NCBI GenBank assembly: GCA_037126765.1
Contig: JBBCBC010000007.1
Location: 21,337,667-21,401,666 of the forward strand
Source: Stenogyne calaminthoides
Lineage: Eukaryota > Streptophyta > Magnoliopsida > Lamiales > Lamiaceae
Reading direction: 5' to 3'
DNA length: 64,000 nt
Below the pieces are notes generated by a model. That model worked only from the letters and a program-made list of their open reading frames with translations, did no database searches and had not been told where the DNA came from. Made by a program: the position numbers and the translations under genes. Of the stretch, positions 12,901 to 22,715 are shown piece by piece (position 1 is the stretch's first letter; the number at the start of each line of letters is the position of its first letter).

Positions 12901-13326
12901 CCTAACATGTCTGTAATTTAGAAATGCCTATATGATTAGAAAATCCTCACTAGACGAAACTATTATTCTTAAAATTTCCATCGACATATTGTAAAATTTC
13001 GTAAACAATTCTACTTGTAATGAGATATAAACATTTAAAATAAAAAGAATACAAATAATCCCAATTTATAAAATTATTGGCAACTACACAGATTTCAGAT
13101 CCATTAATTCCAAACACACTCTAATTAACATACCAGAAATCTGATCGAGAAGGAGTGTGGCGTCATCTCCTCCCGTTAGAAAGCCTGCAGAATGTTGGGA
13201 AGCGGTTCCCCACGTGTAATACATGCTTCTCCTGAAATTAGCTTCCACATTAAAACACGATGATGAAGCTAATAATAATACGATGATAAAAATTAATGGC
13301 AGCCGAACAAAACTAAAATCTGCCAT
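9975..13326 (-). CDS. XTH: Xyloglucan endotransglucosylase/hydrolase (XTH), four exons
   Basis: Exons: 13134-13326, 12225-12325, 11176-11372 and 9975-10359. All introns are GT-AG and the joins keep frame, giving 291 aa, the usual XTH length. A signal peptide (LPLIFIIVLLLASSSCF) sends it to the cell wall, where the family cuts and religates xyloglucan. The GH16 catalytic motif HDEIDFEFLG spans residues 107-116, with Glu109 as nucleophile and Glu113 as acid/base. An N-glycosylation sequon (NVS, residue 117) follows at once, as in most XTHs. The last exon holds the XET C-terminal domain with paired cysteines and ends ECFKPQY. All key residues are present, so it looks functional. I cannot assign a subgroup number or separate transferase from hydrolase activity. 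MITE-like repeats sit in introns 1 and 3. An alternative downstream start is unlikely because the signal peptide would be lost. Confidence 0.95.
10638..10910. repeat. MITE-like inverted repeat in XTH intron 3
   Basis: The left end GTTAAAAACATTTTTGGTCC and the right end GGACCAAAAATATATTTAAC are inverted copies. The similarity runs inward through TTTTCCGCACAT versus ATGCGCGAAAAA. Total length is about 273 bp. No coding content and no clear target duplication, so the superfamily is unassigned. Confidence 0.8.
12712..12902. repeat. 191-bp foldback MITE in XTH intron 1
   Basis: The left arm starts GGTCTCCTATGCATCA and the right arm ends TGATGCATACGAGACC. The arms pair imperfectly over about 65 bp, including GCAACTTGTTACACTGAA against TTCAGTGCAACAAGTTGC. 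The centre repeats a TTGTTACACTGAAA word. No target duplication was found. Confidence 0.85.
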
Positions 13327-13389
13327 CCACTTTTGGAATTAATTCTAGTGTTTGTTATGTTCAAACAAGCTAACGAAGACTCGGAGCAA

Positions 13390-13401
13390 TTATATATATA
13401 C
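13390..13401 (-). promoter_or_regulatory. Probable TATA box of the XTH gene
   Basis: TATATATATA lies about 65-75 bp before the ATG at 13326. A start site about 30 bp downstream of it would leave a 5' UTR of about 35 nt. Confidence 0.55.
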
Positions 13402-15311
13402 TTGTGACCAACCGAATACCACCTCAACTACTCGGATTTAAATTATTAATAATTAATTAAGATTAGTTGTTGAAAAATATAGATATGAATTATTTTGCCT
13501 GTGTCTCTGCCTATTTATGGTCTTGCTAAATGTTTAGATATATAGAGTGTTGATATGGCTTACGAAAAATTATTAATAGGTACAAATTTTTTATGCAAAT
13601 TACTAATAGGTACAAATGAAATTGCATATATAAATATACTTACGCATATACAACTATTTTGTATTTATTAGTAAGTTACAATCCTGAAATGTATCTATCA
13701 ATATGTCTCTCCATAAACTTAATATTGTTGTCTTCCCTTGTGGACCAAAAACATGTATTGTGGCTAGGGTAGTAAACGAATCAAATATTTTTGGTTCGGT
13801 TCGATGAAATTAGATATTCGTATTCGATAGAATTTTAATTTGAATGCAAATAATTTTTTTTATTTGATAGATAAACAAATACAAATATAAAATTATTATA
13901 GTCAATTCGATGCAAATATTAATATTGGGGGATATTTCACAGTGAAATATTAGTTAAAATAGAAAGGACCTAAAAATTCGTTGATCCTGCTCAGGTTGAA
14001 TCAGGGCAAACGGGTATTTCCTAAAAAAGTCGTGCAAAGGCAAAACAAAGAAACTCGCTTCAAGTTTGTGTTACTATAAAGATAAAAATATGTTAATGTA
14101 AATGCAATTATGTGTTACTACATGATGATAATTTTTTTTTGATATTTTTACTAATTCAATGGTGTAATCTGGTGGTTAGGCCTTTACTTAAGGCAGTTGA
14201 CGACAGGTCAGAAGGAGAAGCATATAAAAAACATAGGGGGAAATGGATGAAAATAGAGGGAGTGTCGTTTTGTCCTTACAATAACACATACATGTACTTA
14301 TAGTAACACATATTTGCCCTTATAATAACACAGACCTCGGAGTAAGTTCTGTTGGTTTGCCTTTACACGAATTTTATAGAAAAGTCTATTTGGCCCAGTT
14401 CGACCCGCACATGATCCGTGAATTTTTTTCTCATTGTTTATGTGCTTCTCTTTTTGACCCACAAGTCATATTTCACGAATCCTTTCATCAGTAATACATA
14501 CATGTACTCACAGTAACACATGTTTTCATTGTAGTAACACAAATCTATGTAGCACTAGAAAATTAATTATTTTTTTTTAATTAATAGTGCTTGTCGTTTC
14601 TTATAAAAAAATCACACATGTACACTTATTAACGTGGGTGAGGAGTGGTTTATGAGGACGTGCATGAGACTAATGGGAGGGCTAAGTGTATGTTTTGACC
14701 GTTACCATAGACATATATACGTGCGACCCAGTTCACTTTTTGGATTATGTATTTAATAAAGCATATTTTATTGGTAAGATCACACGTCTTTTATTGGTAT
14801 GCATAGATACGAAAGTAATACGGTGCCTTTTTACTATAATTAATATTATCCAACAACTAAATTACTTAGGAGGAAAAGTTTTAAGGTACAAAGTGTAAAA
14901 GCAAAAAACTCTAAGGTCCAAATGCATTTTTTTGGTATAAAGTGCAATTTTTTTTTTTAAATAAAGTAAAGGTTTTTTTTTACCTTAGAGTAAATAAAAA
15001 TTGCATTTGTACCTTAGAGTTATTGCTTCCTATTTTTTGTACTTTAGAGTCATTATCTCAATTAGTTATGAAAGATTATGAAAGATTCAACGAGATGAAT
15101 TGAACAATGGAAACTTTGGCATTGAGAGAATAGAAAGTTGTTACGACTGAACCAAATATGAAGAATATATTATTCTGTTAGCTATTCTAACTTAACCTAT
15201 ATATAGTATCTATACAGTATATCACTTAATATGAGAAAAATGTATTCATATACAGAAAAATATTAATTCGGAAAAAAGGTAAATATTTCTAAGTGTATAT
15301 TATCTTCAGAC
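13402..15311. other. Intergenic region upstream of XTH
   Basis: AT-rich spacer without a credible gene. Between 14040 and 14560 several copies of a GTAACACAT/AATAACACA word recur, which looks like decayed repeat DNA. A short foldback lies at 14907-15021. The part from about 15120 to 15311 is probably the 3' LTR of the RNase H fragment that follows, but I cannot fix its ends. Confidence 0.6.
14907..15021. repeat. Short foldback repeat
   Basis: AACTCTAAGGTCCAAATGCA at 14907 is inverted at 14997-15021 as TTGCATTTGTACCTTAGAGTT with one extra change. The centre is T-rich. Probably a small MITE. Confidence 0.7.
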
Positions 15312-15610
15312 CTCCCTCAAAATGAAAGTGAATGTTTAGAAGTCCTATTTTGACCTTGAATTCATTGTAGCGGGATGGACCTTGAGGTTGTGTAAGAAGA
15401 TCTGCAAGGTTTTCAGTGGTTGGAATCTAGTGAAATGGTAATTAATCTATGATTTGTCATCTCATGGAGGACTGGCTTATGAGCAATACAAAAAGCAAAT
15501 TTGCTATTTGTATATAGAATGACTAGTTGTGAATGATTTATCTCCATGTCATTGAGAATGTAGAGGATCCATTGGACTTCACAGGCTATGGAGCACAATG
15601 CCCCGTACTC
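15312..15610 (-). pseudogene. Fragment of copia RNase H with polypurine tract
   Basis: The minus-strand reading gives CEVQWILYILNDMEI and then VLHEMTNHR, the conserved CE-QW-L and P-H-R-KH region of copia RNase H. It continues as ENLADLLTQP and NEFKVKIGLLN, the C-terminal end of pol. A purine-rich TTTGAGGGAGG follows directly, as expected just before a 3' LTR. Conserved positions have decayed (YTNSKFAF for YCDN-AA). The rest of the element upstream is gone or unrecognisable. It belongs to a family different from A, B and D. Confidence 0.85.
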
Positions 15611-17896
15611 AGGACAAGCTTGCCAGATAAGTATGTCTTGAGGGGCGAGTTCGACCCCTGATCGACTTAGATAAAGAAGGAAATCCATTGGGCGAACTAT
15701 GTTGTAGCCCTTCAACGATCTCATCAAGAGATCTGCTAGAAAAGGAAAGTAAGCCAGTTAGAAAAGCATCAGAGAGTCTTTCAAGGAACAAACAGAGTAA
15801 GAAGTCAGAGCCGTCAAGGATACCTAGAGGCATTAAATGAGTATCGCACTCCATTTGGAAAGAAGTCTTTTGATAGGACTTAGGAAGAGAAAGTAGGTGA
15901 TCAAATAAGGAAACAAACAAGGTAAGCAAGTTACCACCTCCGGCTAAAGACATTGACTAGGTCAGAGGATGGGATGAAATCGAGCTTGCTCCCAGACCCC
16001 TAGGCGAGCTCGACCAAGCATTTAATGTTGATCAGCTAAATTGGACTCTAAATCCTACTTATGTTAATCTAAACACATTTTCGACTTCTGAAGCGCAGCG
16101 GTTTAGGCGATTCATGGAGATTTACACCTAAATTTTCCTCTCGGGTCCTTGGCAGTAGAACCAGCAACTTCTTCAGAGGATTCTTGGCCATATTGGGGTC
16201 AATTCCCTGATCTTGGATGTTGGCATATCCAGTTAACCAAAATCAGGTTGGCTTCCGTGAACTCTTTGACTTATCCTAAAATGGCTCGCTATTCCGCATC
16301 TAAGTCCCGAACTAAGACTAGTATGCGGAGGGCAGGCTGCTCTTGGTCAGGGCAAGTTCCCCGGCGAGGGCGAGCTTGCCTGGTGTTCCTACTTTGAAGT
16401 GAGTTGGGCGAGTTCGCTGGTCATTGGGCGAACTCGACCATCAGACACGAGCTCTTATTGAGCATCGAGCTCAGCATAGGGCTAGATAGACTACTCCTTG
16501 TCTTAATGATCTCTTGAGTTGGGCCTTAATTCTGAATCCTTAATGGGCCAATGAGCCCAAATTGTTGATGCACACCACAAATCTCAAATGGACAAAAAAA
16601 AAACAAAGACAAAGGCAGAGATAAAAAGCTTAAACTAAAGTAGAAGACAGAGAAGCAAAATCCAAAGCTAATCCAAGATCTAAAGCTCCAAAATGAAGAA
16701 AAATGGTGAAGAACACCTTGAATGTGTGCGGGTGTGTGTAGAGATGGGGCTAGCTAGGGTTCTCCAAAGTGTGTATCTTCAAGAAAAACCAAAATTGGGG
16801 TTTTAAATACTCATTGGATCAGTCTGGCACAGTGCCTAGGTCATGGGCTGATTTTTGCTGAAATAAAATGATGCTTGACTCGTGCACGGCTGCTTTGGTC
16901 GAGCACTGCATAAGTTAGGCGACTCTCAAAATCGCCTTTGACTGCTTTGGTCGAGCAAGCATGCTTTAAGATGGTCGGGACGAGCACTTCATAAGTTAGC
17001 GACTTTTAAATTTGCATTTGATTGCTCTGGTCGAGCTCGATCCGTTCTTCATAAGATGATCTGGACAAATTTCGTGCTCTACCATTTTGGTCGATCAAGG
17101 GGTGCTCTGGTCGAGCTCAATCCCTCTGCTCTGCTCGAGCTGGTCTGCTTTGGTTGAGCAACATCATTTTTGCAATTTTTTTTCCATTTTTCCTACAAGA
17201 ATAAGCAAAACACGACATTTCTCCTCATTAAGTGCAACTAGCCAAAATTGAGCAATAAAAACATGAAATTATATGAAAATCAAGCAATAAATACATAATA
17301 AAATCATGTAATTATCACCGGAATCAGAATCAAAGGGAAAATGTTACAAAAACAATCTTGATAATGAAGCGAACAAAGCCCAATGGGTAGTTGTACTCGA
17401 TTCTAGCTCAAAATCAATATGAAAGCTCAATGGTAGCAACTCCCCTCACAACTAATTTCTGTTCAGATCAGACAACTGTCGGTTCAATTTAGTTGATCTG
17501 GTTCCAATTTTTCATTTGGTTTGGACAGATTTCTCATAGAACTCAACTTATATATAATTATCAAATTCAACTCATTACTCACAACACTCTTGCATTTGAC
17601 ATACTAATTGAAGAAATTTTTATTTTCACTTCAAATCTTGTTATTAAAAGCTAGAAAAACATAAATTAGAATTTAAGTCATTATTGATCAATTTTTCTTG
17701 CAGGCCATCTTTAATTGGTTGATGTTTTTCACCTTTTGTATGCTTTCCCCTACCTTTCAGTTACTTCTCGTTAATTGGTTTGTAGTTCTCGTATGAATTA
17801 ATTGATAAAGTATATTGCAGAGCTATAATCTTGATTGATATAACATTCATGTTGTCAGGGTTGTTGCTTGATAAACTACGCAACAAGTAGTCAATT
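15611..17896. other. Degenerate repeat-derived region, no gene
   Basis: This stretch is richer in CG than its neighbours and full of the word GAGCTCGACC and its variants. It has features of decayed LTR-retrotransposon DNA: a TGTTGATGCACACC start-like string near 16563 and TTTAAATACT near 16802. No LTR pair or protein domain could be fixed. The last 500 bp are plain AT-rich spacer. Confidence 0.5.
16891..17160. repeat. Degenerate tandem repeat with GGTCGAGC words
   Basis: TGCTTTGGTCGAGC or a close variant occurs at least six times here. GAGCACTGCATAAGTTAG at 16901 and GAGCACTTCATAAGTTAG at 16982 mark an 81-bp spacing, and a third, more decayed unit follows about 60 bp later. Confidence 0.7.
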
Positions 17897-18267
17897 TAAA
17901 AGTGGGAATAATACTTTTTAGGATAGTAACTTTTCAGGGTTGTGTTTAAAGAACAACAATTTTACATGCTTGAAAATATAGGGCAATATATATGTTTTAA
18001 TTTGTAAATATAGGACAATATGTTATAAAATCTGTAAATATAGAACAATCGAGCCAGAATAAGCTCAATTCTCATGTGACATTGCACCCCATTTAGACTT
18101 ATTCGAGCTCGATTGTCCTACATTTATAGATTTTAAAACATATTGTTTATATTTTACATACTTTAAACATATTGCGCTACATTTTTCAAGTCCGTAAATT
18201 AAGTTATCATCCTTAAAACGCAAACTCCCCTGAATTACTGCCTTTAAAAAAAACATTTTTCCCATTT
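17897..18267. repeat. Foldback MITE with about 170-bp arms
   Basis: The left arm starts AAAGTGGGAA and the right arm ends TTTTTCCCATTT. The arms match imperfectly over about 170 bp, for example GGACAATATGTTATAAAATCTGTAA against the inverse at 18120-18150. The centre reads CAATCGAGCC...GAGCTCGATTG. Both flanks show TTTAAAA, a possible short duplication. Confidence 0.8.
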
Positions 18268-18419
18268 AAAAGGGGTAGCTTAAAAAGGTATAGATAATAA
18301 ATATAATAGTTTTGATAATTCGAGCTCACCCAAAATAAAAAAAAAGGGTCATCCCCCATCACGCACAAGAGATTATTTCCCTGACTGGCTAAAAAGCAAA
18401 AACCAAATAAACCGACATT

Positions 18420-21295
18420 CTACTTAATGTGCACCCACATTCCCCTGCTTGGAACATCACCATAAACAACAAACAGAAGATAGTACCCCGGCGGCGCATA
18501 ATTCCCGGACGGCGGCGCAACCACCGTCACACGCCCGCGTCGCAACTTCCTCACCTTCAGTATCAGCAGCCTCTGGTTCATAGAGTACCCGTGAGTAGTG
18601 AACGGTGGCGAGTACATAGTCACCCTAATATCGTCCGTCGTGATCTTGAGCCCCTTCGTTTTTATAAACACTGTGAACTCCGCGCCGTACGTTAACTCCT
18701 TTTGCGAGTCCACCTCCGAGATCATGATGTGGTACTTGTCCAGCTCCGGCGCCAGATAGGGCGGCGAAAACTTCTCCACCCTCAGCTCCGTCGGGAACTT
18801 GTACTGATCATTGTACTTCTTCAGCTTATAGAAGGCGTTTGTGTTGCTCCCTGCCACCAGAACGTTCCCGTCCGGCAGAACAGCGGAGACGGAGTGGTAC
18901 ATTCTAGGAATGGCGGTCGGGGCCAGCTCCCTGAACCGTTCGCCGTTCTTTTTGTACGGACTGTAGAGAACGGGCGTCAAGTTTGGGATGTCGGCAGCGT
19001 CCCATGCAGACGTACCGGCTTTAGCGCCGTTGAGGATCAAAACGTCACCGTTAGGTAACAGCAGCATGTCCCCCATCACGCGTGGAGACGGCATTTCCTC
19101 CATCTCCCACTCGGCGCCCTCCACGTCGACCTTCAGCCTCCCACATGTCTTGGAAGCTTCCAGAAACGTGCGCTTCGGCTGCTGGAGGTCGGAGAAAGTG
19201 TATGCCTCGCGCGTGTTGCCACCGCACACGAGAACTTCCAAGTCCGATGTGTCGTCCGTTCTCATGTCGATGGGAAGGAGGGCGGACATCCCGGAAGCAG
19301 GGTAGTTGCGGGACCCGCCTGCCAGGTCGGGGAGGTTGCGGACGGTTTTGCCCGTGGCGGGGTCGAGGATGATGGACTTGTAGTTGGCAAAGACGAATAG
19401 GTTGCCGTCGGGGAGGAGGTTGATGAACGGGTAGAGATTGTTCTCCCTGCCTCCGTCGTCGCTGGTTTCTTCCAAAAGGGGGAGGCCGACGAGTTTGGGG
19501 GTGAAAGTGATGGTGTCGGGTTGTATGATTTCGTAGTTGTAAGCGTTGCGGCCACCTACGAGGATGAAGGTGCCGTCTTCTAGGGTGTGCTGAGTGGCGT
19601 ACCATCTGTTGGTGTAGAGAGCTTTCGGATTTTCACGGAATCTGCAGGTTGGGCATGGCTGCAGCATTCTGACGGCTCTGAGCCCGTCTTTATCGCCGCC
19701 AGTTGAGATTAGGTTTCCGGTGAGGGAGAGGCCGCCGGATGAGCACCATGGGCTGAAATCCATCTGCCAACATTATTGTGAAAAATCAAAAAACTTGATT
19801 ATAAAAATAGATAGATAAATAAGTATATGCTGGGAACTAGGACCATGCTAGTAGATGACAATTGAAAGAACACTGTGTTTTAGTTTGGCAAATTAAACTT
19901 TTTCTTTTTTGCCAAATGTGGACCATTATTCTCACACTAAAGAGCCTAAATTTGCGAAAACTTAAATTTTACCAGCCTAGCTAATTAAATGCATGAAACA
20001 TTTGCAAAATTGAAAACATATTGTCTTTCAATTGCGATCTCATAATAAGATACTAAAAAATATTATTCCCATTATATATTTATACTGTTTTTTTTTTTTA
20101 TCGGACAAAGTTAGTTGTTAGTTGTTAGTAGTTAGTACACCAAGCACCCAAACACTCCACAAATTCACCAAGCCAACTTATAACTCCCATACTCCAATTC
20201 GTCCCCAAAGGGAATCGAACATGGGTCTCCCACTCAATTGAGGAGCCCAGTGGCCAAGTGGGCTAAGCCACCTGGTTATATTTATACTGCTTTTGATATA
20301 TGTAGTCCAATAATGAGTTTATCAAATATAGAGGTGCATTGTAACAGAGGATATATGTATTCTATCCTGAATTCCCTATACTCAGTTGTGCATTATTCCA
20401 TGTGCATTCTTGAATGATATGGCAATTAATTCTTAAAATTCAATGAAATATCACCCTAATTTCAATGACTATTTTAAATCCACATAGCATGCATGAATAT
20501 GATACCTATATAAGGCAGAAAAGAAATAATGGATAAAAAGTAAAAATAAACGATGGATCAAACCTTAAGAGGTCTGATTGCAGCATTCTCAACGTCATAT
20601 TCGACTGCATGAGCAGTGCAATCCTGTTCGCGATCATTCTGTCTGCCCCCGAACCTGGGTTTACACGACCGTGGATTCAGCTGGATCTCCGATAATCCAT
20701 TGCTCGTGGAATCGAACCACACGGCCTTGTTATTGTTGGGCATCAATTGTATGTGCATGGCAGAAACTCCAGCATTTTCCGAGTCAATCTTCCACGACCC
20801 GATCCCATTTGCCACCGGCCCCGCTCTTTGTCCCACATCCTCTGGTACGGCCACTTCTTCCTCGTTTTTGGGTGCTACTACTTCTTCTTCCTCGTTTTTG
20901 GGTGCTACTCTTTTTCTGGGTACTAATTTTTCTTCTTCTTCTTCCTCGTTTTTGGGTGCTACTTTTTCTTCTTCTTCTTCTTCCTCCTCGTTTCTGTGTG
21001 CTACTTTTTCTTCTTCTTCTTCCTCCTCCTCTACTGGTCGTGCTTTTTCTTCTGCCGGTTCTTCTGGTTGTTGTTTTTGCCTTCTAAACCAGAATCCAGG
21101 AAATCTGTTAAAAAATCGACGGTTCATGCCGTTTGGGTGAAATTCCTCTTCGGAATCATCCCCGCCATCGCGTAGAGCCCTTGAGCTCGAACCAAAACGG
21201 CTGATGGTGGAGGGCCTTGCCGCCGCGGTGGTGGTGGCCGCGATGAAGCCGAAGAGGAGGGTGAGAACGACAAGAGAATTCAACAAGCTACCCAT
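18420..21295 (-). CDS. Glyoxal-oxidase/galactose-oxidase-like enzyme with Glu-rich insert, two exons
   Basis: Exons 20564-21295 and 18420-19763 are joined by an 800-bp GT-AG intron in phase 0, giving 691 aa. After a signal peptide, residues about 76-150 are a Glu-rich block with repeats of EEEEEKVAPKN. The glyoxal oxidase N-terminal domain starts near GSWKID (residue 166), and the protein ends in the DUF1929 domain. The radical-copper site is complete by family comparison: Cys251 (WCSSGG), cross-linked Tyr299 (RWYATQ), Tyr533-His534 (PRMYHS) and His635 (THG). The family oxidises aldehydes or alcohols with O2, giving H2O2, in the cell wall; this protein's substrate is unknown. Exon 2 is much richer in GC than its surroundings. 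The protein is over 100 residues longer than usual because of the acidic block. A SINE lies in the intron. Confidence 0.93.
20088..20276 (-). mobile_element. tRNA-derived SINE, copy 1, in the glyoxal-oxidase-like intron
   Basis: The 189-bp minus-strand element ends in poly-A (poly-T at 20088-20099 on the plus strand). A pol III box A-like TGGCTTAGCCCACTTGG lies at 20270-20254 and box B GTTCGATTC at 20220-20212. Both come from a tRNA-like head. A perfect 13-bp target duplication TATATTTATACTG flanks it at 20075-20087 and 20277-20289. A second copy is at 47258-47443. Confidence 0.95.
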
Positions 21296-21346
21296 GTAGT
21301 TATTTTTCTCTATGTGGTTAATTTTTTTCCCTTCATAGGTCTTATT

Positions 21347-21356
21347 CTTATTTATA
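21347..21356 (-). promoter_or_regulatory. Probable TATA box of the glyoxal-oxidase-like gene
   Basis: The minus strand reads TATAAATAAG about 52-61 bp before the ATG at 21295, a usual plant distance with a short 5' UTR. Confidence 0.55.
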
Positions 21357-22715
21357 TGTTCACTACTAAAAATGGGAGTTTTTGTTTTGTGACATGGAGG
21401 ATTTTGGGGAAGATGTTTATTTTAAGTAAAAGCGCCAATGATTTTTTTATTGTTTTTGTTTTACTTTATTAGTTAATAGTGATAGAAAATGAAAGTTGAA
21501 TGGAGTCCGATGATCTAGTAAAATCAATTAATGGATTAATGAAAAACCATGCATATTTAATATCCCAACAGAATTACAAAACAGAAGCATGGATCATAGA
21601 ATTCCCTTGAAACCTGGAATGGAGCAAATAGTAATGTTACATAGAAGACAATTGTTGTCATTTGTGAGTTTATCGCATAAGTCGCATTTCTAAATTTTAA
21701 TTCTTTCGGTGTTTTATTAAGTTGTTAACTCCCAGCACAGTGATTGCGCGTTTCAAATTATTCAAATCAGTAACCAAATTCTGAATAGTATATCTCCATT
21801 ATCTTCCTCAATTTATCCTATTATGATCTTCAATTGAGTACGGAGACAAACTCTTTTTTACCCTTATTTCATAGTTGAAACTATTTTTTGCCATACTCTT
21901 GATAAAAAATTATGTTTTGCCCTTTTATTACATTTTTACCCTTGTTTATCCATTCCACTAGATCGCACAACCTACGTGCATTTCCTATGTGGGACCCATG
22001 CGCGACTCTTTTTAATAAGTGTAAAAATGTCATAAAATGGCAAAAAATAGTTTTTTTTATCAATTGTAGGACAAAAAATTACCAACATATATCTGTAAAT
22101 TGAAGCTAAGTACATGAATTTTGAAGATCTAACCAAGTATGGGCAAAGTTGATAAACACGCCAGAAATTAGTCCACTGAACATTGTAGCTTTAACAATGT
22201 CCCCATCAAACCTTTGGAATATCCATTTGATAATCGACGACCAACGAGTGACTCACGAGCCCTAGCCTAAATCCCCGGCCTCCGACTTAGCCCCTTTAAA
22301 TTTCAACCCCCCGACCCCCTTCAAGTTCCGACCCTAGCACTAGCCCTAGCCCCAGCTCCAGCCCCTGCCCATTACAAAATTAACAAAACCAACTATTGTA
22401 ACAACAAATCTACTGTAATTTGGAGAATTCTTGTGTGAAGCCATGTAATGTCATACAGATTATGAAATAGATCCAAGTTAAATGTATTTTTTACCCACTC
22501 AATCATTTTACGTTATATATTTTTGACAGCAGTCTCAAAAGAGCATGTCCAGTGTGATAATTGAAATCAATTACACAGGCAATTAGGGTGCGAAAAAATA
22601 CATAGAAAATCTAGCATATTACAGGAACTGAGGCATAACCTGTTTAAGAAACGTAGAAGAAGCATTGACAAATGAAGGAGACTTGGGTTACAAGATGAAA
22701 CTTTGTAAGCACTCC
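21357..22715. other. Intergenic region between the oxidase gene and METTL5
   Basis: AT-rich spacer with one foldback (21899-22063). At 22255-22375 there is a C-rich stretch of CCCTAGC/CCCGACC-like words. I see no gene. Confidence 0.6.
21899..22063. repeat. Foldback MITE
   Basis: TTGATAAAAAATTATGTTTT and onward (21899-21940) is inverted at 22020-22063 with about 80 percent match. The arms are about 42 bp and the spacer about 80 bp. No target duplication identified. Confidence 0.75.

Noticed and set aside
15609..15953. Minus-strand frame of 114 codons beside the copia RNase H scrap
   Set aside because: Leu/Ser-rich with no recognisable domain, and it lies in degenerate repeat DNA.
18429..19605. 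Several open frames on the plus strand and in the second minus frame across the oxidase exon 2
   Set aside because: They result from the high GC content of the real exon. They are Arg/Pro/Ser-rich, lack domains, and overlap a complete catalytic domain in the accepted frame.
20212..20270. A tRNA gene
   Set aside because: Box A and B are present, but no cloverleaf with acceptor and anticodon stems can be drawn. The poly-A tail and target duplication show a SINE.
20578..21140. Plus-strand frames rich in Leu/Phe/Ser opposite oxidase exon 1
   Set aside because: They are the complement of the GAA/GAG repeat block (CTT/TTC codons) and have no independent support.
21881..22103. Overlapping frames on both strands with similar peptides
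   Set aside because: The similarity is due to the foldback repeat; neither is a gene.
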